Of a stretch of 54,394 nt of DNA, positions 43,080 through 54,112 are shown in pieces. Every line of letters begins with the position of its first letter. Positions within the stretch are counted from its first letter, which is position 1. A program made the position numbers and the translations under genes. Source of the stretch: Guillardia theta CCMP2712 (Eukaryota > Cryptophyceae > Pyrenomonadales > Geminigeraceae); assembly GCF_000315625.1 (NCBI RefSeq), contig NW_005434621.1, forward strand, positions 489,399 to 543,792, written 5' to 3'. The notes below the pieces were generated by a model. The model saw only the letters and a list, made by a program, of their open reading frames with translations. It did no database searches and had not been told where the DNA came from.

Positions 43080-43856
43080 ATGGCGTCCATGAGCGAGGCA
43101 GGCGGCAGCTTGAGGACGTTCTATGCAGGTAGAGGAGCGTCAGGGGAGGAGGGGCTGAGCGCCAGCTGCAGGAGACGTCTTGATGCAGTCAGGGAGGATG
43201 CTGGCTGGGGTCGAGCTGGTGTACGAGGTGCACGGGGAGATGAACGAGGACAAGTCCAACGTCATCCTTCACCCGACCTCCTTCGGCGCCTCCCACTCGG
43301 ACTTGCGGTACAGGATCGGGGAGGGCGGAAAGTTCACCCTCGACACCAGCCAGCACTGCGTGATCGTATGCAACCTCCTCGGTAATGGTGTCTCCTCCTC
43401 TCCCTCCTCCTCCTCCTCCCTGCGACCGGCGCCGACCCTCGAGGTACCCGCGAGGAAGCGATCCGTTCGCTGACTTGGAACGAGGACTGGGCATGGCCGA
43501 GCATGTACGACAACGTGAAGTTGATGAGAAGGCTGATCAAGGAGGAGCTGAAACTGTCTTGTCCCCTCGCGATGATCTTCGGATACTCGATGGGAGCCAT
43601 GGCGGCTCTCCACTTCGCTTCTCTCTTCCCCTCCGACGTTGAGCGAGTGGCGGCGGTGTGTGGGGTGGCCTGCACGTCAGACTACAACAAGGTGTTCCTG
43701 TCCTCCCTGCGGGAGGGTCTTTGTGCTGATGGAGCGTGGGATGAGGAGAAGAAGGTGAGGGAGGGAGAGGGAGGAGGAGGAGATTTCGATTCGCGAGGAG
43801 AGTCGGTAGAGTCGGGAGGAGTTGGGGAGAGACAAGGAGGTGAAGATTGTGAGGAA

Positions 43857-43907
<51 letters not shown>

Positions 43908-44231
43908 GGGGGGTTGGGAGGGTGGATACAGTGGAGGAGGCTGACGTGTTTGGATAGATGTTCACTTGTAAGCCTGTACGAGGGCTGAGAGCCTTCGGTT
44001 CCATCTATGCAGGATGGGGACTGAGCCCAAGTTTCTACAGGTAAGAGGAGGGTGGGAAGGGGAAGGGACCGTGAAAGGAGGAGACGACGGAGTGGGAAGA
44101 TGAGGAAGCTGGTAGGAACAAGGAGTTTGCGTCGCCGTCTGTCGGAGACTTCAGGAGCCTGGAGGACTTCGTTGAGAGGGTAAGAAGAGAAGTGCTGAGA
44201 AGGAGCAGGAGCAGGAGCAGGAGAGGTGGGG

Positions 44232-44269
<38 letters not shown>

Positions 44270-44280
44270 CAGCAGGAGCA

Positions 44281-44320
<40 letters not shown>

Positions 44321-44896
44321 CAGGAGCAGGAGAGGTGGGGAGGAGCAGGAGGATGAGGATGGAGCTGACGATTTTTGGAGGGATATGTTGAGGGTTTTCA
44401 AGGGTGCGAACCTCACGACCTGCTGGCCATGTTGCACACTTGGTACACGGGAGACATCGGAAACAATGACATGTTCCTAGGTACTGAGTAGATATGTTCC
44501 TCCGCTCCTCTCTCCTCGTTCCTTCCTACCTGTCTTCTCGTTCCCTCCTGCTTCCTTTCCTCCCTTCCCCTGCTCTCTCTTTCGCTCCCTCATCCTGTCT
44601 TGTTCTCGTTCTTAAATGTTCTCTTCCCCTTCCTCCTCCACTCTCCTGGTTGCCTTCTCGATCCCTTTCCGTGCTCCTTCTCCTCCTCTCCTCCATTCCT
44701 CTTTCTTTCACTTCTCGATTCCTCCTCTTCTCGTGCTTCCCCTTACTTCTCTTGGATGCTTAACTCTAACTTGATCTACAGGCGACAGGAGAAAAGCTTT
44801 TAAAGCGATTCAGGCACGCGTCTGCTACATGCCATGCGAAACTGACAGGTAGAGCGAGGGAGGGAGCGAGGGAGGGAGCGAGGAGCGAGGAAGAGC

Positions 44897-44939
<43 letters not shown>

Positions 44940-45367
44940 GGAGGAGGAGGAGGAGGAGGAGGAGGAGGAGGGAAGGAAGATGATGGTGATGGCGAGGAAG
45001 AGGATGGGGGCATCTTAATGCGAGTGACTTCTATGGTTGCAGATATTTCACTGTCGAAGACGCCGCCCATGAGGTGAGAAACTAATCTGAGAGTGGAAGC
45101 TGAGAAAACTAGAAGCCCGAGAAAGAAGGAGTTGGAGAGAGTGGAGGACGAGGATATGGACGAGGACGAGGACGAGGACGAGGGAGAGGGAGAGGGAGAG
45201 GGAGAGGGAGAGGGAGAGGGAGAGGGAGAGGGAGAGGGAGAGGGAGAGGGAGAGGAGGAGGACGCTTGTGTAGGCTGACGTGGATCAAACTTTCAGGTCG
45301 AGCTCGTCGACAAGGCGGAGCTGAGGGTGATGCCATTCAGCTGGGGTCATCGAGGTGCCACTACGAT

Positions 45368-45428
<61 letters not shown>

Positions 45429-45571
45429 CCCTGCCCCTGCCCCTCCTGCCGACGCTTCACTTGCTGCTGCTGGGGCTGACCTTGAAGGCAGCTGGGGATC
45501 CTCATCGGCGGGGACAGGAGGAGCAGGACAAGTGGATCACCAAACAAGTGAAGGAAATGCTGGAGACGTGA
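43080..45571 (+). CDS. Alpha/beta hydrolase of the homoserine O-acetyltransferase (MetX-like) family
   Basis: Multi-exon: ATG 43080 (MASMSEAGGSLRTFYA), 43172-43443, 43485-43754, then exons near 43959-44039, 44112-44178, 44410-44468, 44782-44850, 45042-45073, 45298-45355 and 45488-45571. It reads LVYEVHGEMNEDKSN, HPTSFGASHSDL, CNLLGNGVSSSPS, the nucleophile elbow FGYSMGAMAA, RAFGSIYAGWGLS, DLLAMLHTWYTGDI, CYMPCETDRYF and the catalytic-His end FSWGHRAGDPHRRGQ. This is the MetX/acetyltransferase-like hydrolase fold. Ser in GYSMG and the late His fit the triad. The substrate is unknown; many relatives are annotated as homoserine acetyltransferase without proof. Introns carry GAGGAC, AGCAGG, GAT, GAGAGG and CTCCTG arrays. 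The join between 44039 and 44112 is not settled. Confidence 0.8.
44204..44335. repeat. AGCAGG/AGC array in a hydrolase intron
   Basis: Hexamer AGCAGG repeats with a pure (AGC)n core, between the VGDFRSLEDFVER exon and the LLAMLHTW exon. Confidence 0.9.
45178..45258. repeat. (GAGAGG)n array in a hydrolase intron
   Basis: About 13 copies of GAGAGG following a short GACGAG array, within the intron before the exon at 45298. A CTCCTG array (45370-45440) fills the next intron. Confidence 0.9.
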
Positions 45572-45863
45572 GAGGGAGATAGGAGGAGGAGGAAAGGAGG
45601 AGGGGGAGGAGGAGGAGGGGGAGGAGCTCGAGGCGTTGAGGAGGGATGAGAAGGGGAGCGAAAGGGGCAGGACAGGAAGAAAAGGGAAGGGAGGACCGGT
45701 TACATTCCATGAAACATCGCGCTCTAATGTTCGGTCCCCGCCGTCTTTTATTTTGTCTTCCTGCTCCTCCTCACGCAGCACCGGAAGGCCCTCGTTCCCC
45801 ACTCCGAGGAAGCAGACTGAAGGAGTCCAGTTAGGGAAGGACGAGGACGAGGACGAGGACGAT

Positions 45864-45913
<50 letters not shown>

Positions 45914-46322
45914 AGCAGAAGGACATTTCACCTTGAGAGGAACTGGAAGTTGAGGAAGACATAACCCTTGCTTCCGCTGGGAGCACCTGATGACAACGAT
46001 CAAACCCACCAATCCCCCATGCCCCTGCTCCTGCCCCTGCCCCTGCCCCATCCCATGCCCCTGCCCCTGCCCCTGCCCCTGCCCCTGCCCCTGCCCCTGC
46101 CCCTGCCCCTGCCCCTGCCCCAACTCCAGCTGCTCCTGCCCCTGCCCCTGCTGCTACAACTCCTACTGCTCCTGCTCTCGCTTCCCTGTTCCTCTTCTTC
46201 TTCTTACATGCAGAGTCTTTGAGGCCACCAGCTTCCTGCAAGACTATCACGAGTGCAAGCGAGGAGGGAGAGGAGGAGGAGGAGGACGAGAAGCAGCAGC
46301 AGCAGCAGCAGCAGGTAGCCAT
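45572..46322. other. Convergent intergenic region with CAG and CCCCTG arrays
   Basis: Between the ends of the hydrolase and the desaturase. It holds a (GAC)n/(CAG)n array at 45840-45911, CCCCTG hexamers at 46020-46120 and a (CAG)n at 46290-46312. One exon-like plus-strand piece follows a good acceptor at 46213 (VFEATSFLQDYHECK), but no partner exon or start was found. No gene is called. Confidence 0.5.
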
Positions 46323-47828
46323 TCAAAGAACGGGAAGGACCTGAATGAGTTTGTTCGCATCCTTGAGCTTGTGGAAGGGAACGTACGGCCATGCTGAACA
46401 AACGTGATGAGTGAGGAAGAAAGAGAAGGAGGGAGGGAGGGAGGGAGGGAGGGAGGGAGGGAGGGAGGGAGGGAGGGAGGGAGGGAGAGGTTCTACCATG
46501 GTGCTCAAAGTGATAAGGCATTTGCCATGCCATCTTCCTGTAAAACCTGAGGGAGAAATTCAATCTTCTTTCTTCTTCTCCTCTCCCTCCTCCCTATCAT
46601 TCCCTCTCTCGATCCGCTCCTACACCTCCCTATCCCATCCTTCCTCCTTCCTCGTCTCGCTCCTCCCTCCTCTCGCTCCTCCCTCCTCTCAGACCAGTTG
46701 GTGGACATGGTCCGAGTGTTCTCCAGTACGTTGGGGTTTTGGTGGCATCCTCTAGTGCGGACGTGAGATGAAGCGTAAGGAGGAGGAGGAGGGGGGAGGA
46801 GGATAGGAAGGAAGTGTAACGAAGAGGAGGAGGGTGGAGTAAGATAGGGAGGAAGTGAAGAGAGGAGGAGGAGGAGGAGGACAGGGGAGAGGAGGGAAAG
46901 GCACAGAGGAGCTTGCCTGTGTTCAGCAAAGAGGTAGAAGCGAAGAAAGGGCTGCATGGCTGTGAGGAGAGGGAAATGCGTCGGCGAGCCCAACCTGTCC
47001 GAGGAGAGAGGGAAGAACCCAGAAAGTGACGAGAGCTGGAGGAGAAGAGAAATATGAGCAGAGAGAAGGAGAGAAGATGTCGTAGGTGTAAGAGCAAGGA
47101 AAAAGGGAAGACGATCATGAGCAGGAGCAGGAGCAGGGGCAGGGGCAGGGGCAGGAGGAGGATGAGGAGGAGGAGGAGGAGGAGAAGCAGGAGGGGCAGG
47201 GGCAGGAAGGGAGATGGGAGGGTGACCTTGTCCGATAGCAGGGAACGAAAGCCCTACCGCCACCGCGAGCATGTAGAGGAGAAGGTAGACCCTCGCCTCG
47301 TTCGCTACCTGCTGGAGAGCTCTGGACAGGAGAGCTAAGACAGAGGGAGGAAGGAAGCGAAGATGACGGGAGGAGGAGGGAGAAAGAAGAGGGGGGAAGG
47401 GGGAGGGGGAAAGACAAGAGGAGGATAGGACGAGAGGAGGAGAGGACGAGAGGAGGATGAGAGGTGGGGAAAGGAGAAGGAGGAGGAGGAGGATTAGGGG
47501 AGGGAAGAGGAGGGGAAGGAGGGCGAAGCAGGGAAGGAGGAAGGGAGGACGGAGGAGAGGAGCTCACTTGGGGTTGGCGAGGTAGTGCTCGTGCGCCTGC
47601 TTCTTTCCCAGCGCATGCATGATGGTGGTGGAGGAAGCGTCGAACCAGAATGGAAGCCCGGAGATGTAGAGCACGTACCCGGGCCACTGAGGAGGAGGAG
47701 ATCCTCAGAAGTGAACAAGAGGAGGATGAAGAGGGAGGGATGGCGACAGCAAGGGGGAGGAAGGAGAAGACAAAGAGAGGAGCAAGGAAGAGCGGGTGCA
47801 GAACAAAATGACAAGGCAAGGGGAGAGA

Positions 47829-47892
<64 letters not shown>

Positions 47893-48727
47893 TAAGATCC
47901 GGATGCAGGGGGGGGGGGGGTTAAATACGAGAAGGAGGAAGAGGAAGAGGAAGAGAAGGACGACGAAGAGGAGGAAGAGGAGGAAGAGGAGGAAGAGGAG
48001 GAAGAGGAAGAAGAGGAGGCGTCTGTGCTTACTGTGGAAACATCCATATCAAGCGCTGACGGCTGTAGCTCGCTGTCTTTCTCCACGTTCCCTTCCTCAT
48101 CAAGTCAGTCCCAGCTGACCTCCAGCACTTGGACCTGTGAACTTGTGGTGGGCCCAGTGGTAGTAGAAGTAGTGAAGTGCCTGAAGGAGAGTTAGGTGAA
48201 GAGAGAGGGAGAGGGAGAGGGAGAGGAGGGAGAGGGAGAGGGAGAGGGAGAGGGAGAGGGGGAGGGAGAGGGAGAGGGAGAGGGAGAGGGAGCGGGAGAG
48301 GGAGAGGGAGCGGGAGAGGGAGAGGGAGAGGGAGAGGGAGAGGGAGAGGGGAATCGAAGAGCGGGAGACAACGAATGGAAGGGAGTGAAAGAGAGGATGC
48401 AAGGAAGACAACGATGGGAGGAGAAGGTGCGGAGGAGGCTGAGGGATGGGAGTGAAGTGAGAAGGGAGCAGGTGACGCTCCGAACCGGTCGGAGGCAGAG
48501 AAAGCCCGCGATGTGCATGACGCAGTCGTTGAGGAGGCGGGAACGGAAGGCGGAACGATGGACGGTCTCTGCCGCAGGTTGAGCAGGAAACAAAGACAAA
48601 GCCTTGAGCCGTGAGACAGGGAGAGGGTTGAGCGCGAGCTTTCTGGAGGAAAAGAGGAGAAAGAGAGCAGGAGCAGGAGCAGGAGCAGGAGCGGGAGCGG
48701 GAGCGGGAGCGGGAGCAGGAGCAGGAT

Positions 48728-48771
<44 letters not shown>

Positions 48772-49532
48772 GGTCAACCATGGAGAGCCATGAAGATGAA
48801 TGAGCAAACGAACGCCATGCTCACTATCCCTATCAACTTGAGACTCGCCATGCCCAGCACGTCCCCTGCTGCCGTCACGCCCGCGCACACGGCGTAACAT
48901 GCTACATGCCAGGCGACCTGACAAGATACTCATAAGAAGAAATGAGAGGAGGGAGGAGGGAGGAGGGAGGAGGGAGGAGGGAGGAGGGAAGAGGGAGGAG
49001 GCAAGAGGGAGGAGGCAGGAGGGGAAGGAAGAAGAAGAAGAAGGACCTGGAGGAGCCCTTGTCTGTCGGAGGTTTGCTTCACGAGCTCAGTGATCTTCGT
49101 TCTGCTGCAAAGTCAAGAGGATTCTCAACAGGAGAAGAGCAGCTCAACCTGGGAACCAGCTTGTCGAGAGTCTGGAGAGGAGCAGCGAACAACCCCAAGA
49201 GCGGCAAGGAAACACAATCATCAGGGGCTAGCGATGAAGGGGCAGAGGTAGGAGGGAAGGGAAGGGGAGGAAGGGGAGAGGAGAGAGAGGTGCAGCATCG
49301 TCATCACCTCGATGGAGTCGATGGGATTTGCATCTCCCTTGTCAAACTGAGATGAATCCAACGAGACTGACATCCTGGGGATACACCCCCGTCGGGCAGA
49401 ACACATGCCTCCCCTCCATCGAGCAAGGTGAGTTGAGGGGAGCTTCCTCGTGGGGGTGGGAGAGTAGATGGGAGTGAAGCCGTGGCATGAGAGGGCGAGG
49501 AAAGAGACGAGAAAGGGTCTTGCCAGGACCAT
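46323..49532 (-). CDS. Plastid-targeted membrane fatty-acid desaturase-family protein
   Basis: Exon 1 (49532-49308) has a signal peptide (MVLARPFLVSFLALSCHG) followed by FTPIYSPTPTRK, the Phe-led transit start typical of secondary red plastids. Later exons: 49094-49047, 48917-48779 (TM-rich, FVCSFIFMALH), 48568-48477 (ETVHRSAFRSRLLND), 48180-48135 (HYFYYHWAHHKFT), about 47689-47573 (WPGYVLYISGLPFWF), about 47290-47230, the FYLFAEHRQ exon near 46930, the VLENTRTMSTN exon near 46720, FYRKMAWQMPYHFEHH near 46540 and a last exon ending at 46323. Histidine boxes HETVH, HWAHH and HFEHH mark the di-iron desaturase/hydroxylase family. VLENTRTMSTN resembles bacterial and algal desaturases of unknown substrate. 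The join after 48135 is not resolved. GCAGGA and GAGAGG arrays fill the introns. Confidence 0.75.
48196..48350. repeat. (GAGAGG)n array in a desaturase intron
   Basis: About 25 copies of GAGAGG with GAGCGG variants. Related arrays of GCAGGA lie at 47829-47890 and 48666-48770 in neighbouring introns of the same gene. Confidence 0.9.
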
Positions 49533-49864
49533 TCCTATGGATCACTGCAGGGAATTATGTTAGCTCACGAAGAACTCTGTGCTGAAAAGTGTCATGTGCA
49601 TGAGAGCCATACTCTCAACTCTTGTCTTACTGCCTACGCTGACAATACCTGACTGTCTCTTCCTTCATCTCTCCCTTCCTCCTCCTCCTCCTCCTCCTCC
49701 TCCTCCCCCTCTACTCCTCCACCTCTTCCCCTTCCTTCCCCTTCCCTTTGCTCTGAGACTCGGACGCTGCTCTTCAAAAACGAGTCGTTTCGTTTCTTCT
49801 TAAAACATTAGTTTTAATTTGAGTTTCTGAAGAGTCACAAGATCCCGTCGGTTCAATCACACGA

Positions 49865-50020
49865 TGTTTCACTGCGATCCACCACCACCTCGAATTCGAC
49901 TACCCCTACCCCCTCTTATATAATTATATTACCCCTCCATTGATCTGATATTCTTCAACCCCTACCCCCCATTTTAGATGCCAGGAAAAGACACGAAATC
50001 GTAGCTGAAGCTCCGCCCCC
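49865..50020 (+). promoter_or_regulatory. CCCCTACC island and TATA-like box upstream of glutamine synthetase
   Basis: CTACCCCTACCCCCTC and ACCCCTACCCCCCA flank a TATATAATTATATT at about 49917-49931, 60-150 bp upstream of the ATG at 50078. The region 49533-50077 is shared with the divergent desaturase gene. It is the most compact of the four C-rich islands and the one with the clearest TATA-like box. Confidence 0.45.
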
Positions 50021-50077
50021 GCCCCCTTGTTAAGGATCTGCACATGTCAGGCGAACATGCGGGCAGATGATCGCTGA

Positions 50078-51763
50078 ATGACGCTGCTCCTGTCTGCCAT
50101 GTCCCTTCCTCGACCTTCCATGGCCCATCTGTATGCCCGTCCATTGTTTCCTCCTAGGATCCCTTGCCGATCCTCACAGGGGTGCAGCTCAGAGACAGCA
50201 GCCCCTGTCCGGAGGCGATGCATTCAGTCAAGGTCTTTATCAACAACGGGAGGGAAGGAAAGCTTCGGGGACGCTGTCAAGAAGACGGGGGTACAATCTG
50301 TTCTCTTCTCATGGACCGACCTGTTTGGTGTGATGAGGAGCAAGCTTGTTCCGGTTTCCAAGGCCGACGCCATGAGCAAGTCTGGGGCAGGCTTCGCTGG
50401 GCATGCTGCCCATCTCGACTATCCTCCCTCGAGTGGTGACGTCCTGGCGATTCCTGACCCGAGCTCGCTCATCGTGCTGCCGTGGAACCACAAGATAGCG
50501 TGGGTCGCGTGCGATCTCTTCATGAAGGAGGAGCCGCTGGAACAATGTCCGAGACTGGCGCTAAAGAGATCGATGAAGAGGGTGAAGGAAGAGACGAAAC
50601 TCACCATGAAGACCGGTGTGGAGCTCGAATTTCATCTGCTCTCCCCTGACGACCCGAGGAAGCTTGCGGATGCCTCGGACAGGAGCAAGAAGCCCTGCTA
50701 CTCCATCGAGCCTCTCATGCAGCAGAAAGACTTCATCGTCGACATGCAGCAGTACATGGAGAGTCTCGGGTGGAATCCTTATCAGGCGGATCACGAGGAC
50801 TCGATCGGGCAGTTTGAGATCAACTGGGAGTACGACGATGCCCTGGTAACGGCGGACAGGCACGCTTTCTTCAAGTGGATGGCAAAGGAGGTAGCGAAGA
50901 AGCACGGTATGAGGGTCACCTTCATGCCCAAGCCCTTCACGAACCTAACGGGCAACTCGGCTCACGTGCACATCACGATGCACGAGGAGGACGGGAGCAA
51001 TGCCTTCAAAGCTCGAGGAAGCAACGGAGGTGTCCTGGGGCTCAGTGAGATTGGCCTGCACTTCTGCGGAGGTCTGCTTGAGACGGCTCAAGACATCTGC
51101 TGCTTCACCAACCCTACCATCAACTCCTTCAAGAGAATCAACGCTCCTCCTCCCTCCTCGGGCTCCTCCTGGTCTCCGAGCTCCATCTCCTGGACGGGCA
51201 ACAACCGCACTCACATGATCCGAGTCCCCGACGCTCCCCGGCTCGAAGTTCGACTCCCAGACTCGAGCTCGAACCCCTACCTCATGCCAGCTGCCCTGCT
51301 GCTTGCTGGTCTGTGCTCTTTGTGCTTCTTTGTGGCTCGATGCTGACCCCCTCCCCCTCCCCCCTCCAGGTGCGCGGGGGATGCGACAAAGGATCGACCC
51401 AGGTCACCCAGCATGTCCAACGTGTACGACAATGTGCAAGAGCAGAAGAAGATGCGGCAGCTCCCGTTGAACCTGCTGGATGCACTGAGGTGTTTTGAAT
51501 CGATTTCTGACAAAACTTGATCGTCCTTGGACTCATGACGTTGATTTCGAAGGAACTTGGAACAGAACGAGACTTTGCAATCGGATATGGGAAAGGAACT
51601 TTGCCGAGGGTACATCAAGCTGAGGATGGAGCAGGTGATGCCTTCTCTTCTTCCCTGTCTCGTTCCTCGCTCCTCTTTCCTCGCCATGACGTCTGCTCGT
51701 CAGTGGCAGGAGTACTCGCGCTCCATGACGGCATGGGAGCTTGAAAATACCATGGACGTCTAG
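50078..51763 (+). CDS. glnT: Glutamine synthetase, bacterial type III (GlnT-like), organelle leader
   Basis: Exons 50078-51312, 51370-51489, 51553-51634 and 51704-51763 splice in frame to 1,497 nt (498 residues). The first 60 residues are Arg/Ser-rich (RRRCIQSRSLSTTGGKE) like a mitochondrial presequence; plastid import is not excluded. The enzyme body starts at VQSVLFSWTDLFGVMRSKLV and keeps TGVELEFHL, DHEDSIGQFEINWEYDDAL, FMPKPF, NSAHVHITMH, GNNRTHMIRVPD and RLEVRLPDSSSNPYL, that is, the metal- and ATP-binding positions of glutamine synthetase. The pattern is that of Rhizobium GlnT (TIGR03105-type), not the eukaryotic GSII. It joins ammonia to glutamate; some relatives act on methylamine. 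A bacterial origin by transfer is likely. Confidence 0.85.
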
Positions 51764-52309
51764 ACAGATAGTTTACTCAATGTCAATTTGAAAATAAAAT
51801 TTGGAAATTTTGGGTTTTGATTTAATATTTGAAACCTTGGTATCGTTGTTGAAGGTGTATATTTGAAAATAATGATGAAAATAATGTTGAAATTCTGAGA
51901 GTAATGTTCAAATATTGCAAGAAAAAAATCCAATTTGGTTTCTGACGAATATCCTTTTCCTCCTGTCATCATGGTGATGATGCAATCATGGCGAACCTCC
52001 TCCTCCTCCCCCTGATCCTGCTTCTCCTCTGCTTCTCCTCTGCTGCCTCCTCTGCTGCCTCCTCTGCTGCCTCCTTTGCTTCCTCCTCTGCTTCCTCCTC
52101 TGCTCCCCTTCCTGGCACAATATTCCATATACACCTCGTCGAAACTTCTTGATTCACCACTCTCGCTCTCCTCCTCTCTCGTCTTCAACGAGCACCATAC
52201 TTTCGCTGCTGCTCCTCCCTCCCTCTGCATCCGACTCTCCTCTCTGACTGTGAGTCAGGATGTTGCGGTAACAGCACGCTGGGAGGATCTGCTCTTGTGA
52301 CCTTGGGGG
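51764..52309. other. AT-rich then GCC/TCC-rich intergenic region
   Basis: 51775-51940 is unusually AT-rich with repeated AATATTTGAAA-like words. 51985-52110 is a CTCCTCTGCTGCCTCCTCTG array. On the minus strand, 52230-52130 reads a plausible charged piece (SFDEVYMEYCARK) before the repeat, but no complete gene could be assembled. Confidence 0.4.
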
Positions 52310-53766
52310 ATGGCAAGGCTACGGCCCTTTCCTCCCTCGCATGGCGCGTGGCTGCTTGCTGGAGCATGCATACTCATAGCCGCTACCTGCTCCGGGGTGC
52401 CGCTCGGGAGTGAGGGAGAGGTGGTGCAGCAGTACCACAAGAACCTGGAGCTGCTGCGAACGCACAAGGCGCTGTTTCCATTGGAGGAGGAGGACGGAGA
52501 CATGCTAGACGTCTTCGAGGATCGGATGGACCAGGCGCCGACGCGCAACGACGGGGAGAGGAGGGGAGAGGAGAGCAGCGGCAAGACTTCTATCTGGTGG
52601 GTTAGTGTGAATACCATACTGATGGCGATAGCAAGTGGCTTCGGTGAGACTTCATTTCTGCTATCATCCCCTCCCCTCCTCCTTCCTCCCTCCTCCCCTA
52701 TTCTCCATCCCACTCCTTCCCTCCCCCTCCTCCCTCCTTTCTTACCCGTCCAAGTCTCGTCTTCTTCATCGGCTCTAGAGGTTCACTTCCCTCCAGGCGC
52801 ACTTCCCTTCTTCTTCGTTCGCTCCATCGATCGTCGATGGCTTGGTAATTCACCTTCCCTCCCCTCCCCTCCCCTTCCCTCCCCTTCCCTTCCCTTCCTC
52901 CCTCCCCTCCCCTTCCCTCCCTCCCCTTCTCTCTCCTTCTCTCCCCTCTCCTTGCTCCTCCCCCTCCTCTGCTTCTCCTTGTCCTTTCTTTCCTCTTCTC
53001 CTTCTCTGGCTTCTCATTCTTCTCACCTAAAGGAATCGCCAACGCACTTGCGTCCGGAGTGATGCTGGCAGCAAGGTGACCTCTCCTCCTCCTGTTTCAG
53101 AGATCCTTCCTTTCTTTCTTCCTCGCTCCTCTCTCCTCCTCTTTCAACCTCTCTTCCTACTACTACTGATCCTCTTCCTCTCTCCTCCTCTCCCCTGCTC
53201 CGGCTCATGAGCATGCAGCTTTGGGCTGATCTACGAGGGTCTGGATGGATCGCATGCGGCAAGCAATCTCCCGCGACTGATCGTCGGCCTCCTCCTCGGA
53301 CTAATCTTTATCGTCGCTTCTCAGAAAGGTTTCTACTCCCTCCCTCCCCTCCCTCCCCTCCCTCCCCTCCCTCCCTCCCTTCCTTCCTTTCTCTGTTGCC
53401 CATCATCCTCCTTGCCTGATGAAGCGGCAGCGGTGGACGGGCACGAGATCTCTATGGGTCAACTTCAAGGGATGGACGCGAAGAAAGCGATGATGGTGAG
53501 GAAGAGAAGCGAAGAGGACGAGGAGGATCAAAGGAAGAGGCAACACAGAAGAGGCAGGCAGGCAGGCAAGGAAGGGAGGAAGAACGAAGAGAGAGGAGGA
53601 GGAAACGAGGACAGGGAGGATGAGCGAGGAGGGCATGACAGGGGAGCAGGTGATGGGGATCATGACACTTCATTCCTTCTCGGAGGGTTTGGGGGTTGGC
53701 GTGAGCTACGGGGGGAGTAATGGGAGCCGTCAGGTACTTGCTGATGTATCATCATCACCACCACAT

Positions 53767-53809
<43 letters not shown>

Positions 53810-54029
53810 ACATCATCATCATCATCATTCTCCAATGCTCCCATTTCGTTCCTCTTCATTCTTCCCCTTCTTCTAGCTCCTGATTCGCTCCTCTCTCTCT
53901 TCGTCAGGGTATGGTGACCACGTGGGCGATCGCGCTGCACAACATCCCCGAAGGCCTTGCGGTGAGGGAGCGAGGATGAGCCATGGAAGCAGGAGGAGGA
54001 GGGATTGGCAACCGGGGTTCGCTCAATTT

Positions 54030-54112
<83 letters not shown>

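Noticed and set aside
42425-43090. 221-codon minus ORF and Pro-rich plus ORFs
   Set aside because: Composition-driven (GGGA and CTCC), with no conserved block or splice signals.
46316-46397. Plus-strand reading ending NEFVRILELVEGNVRPC, tried as the last exon of a plus-strand gene
   Set aside because: The minus strand here is the last desaturase exon (WPYVPFHKLKDANKL, stop), which joins in frame to the HFEHH exon. The plus reading is a shadow.
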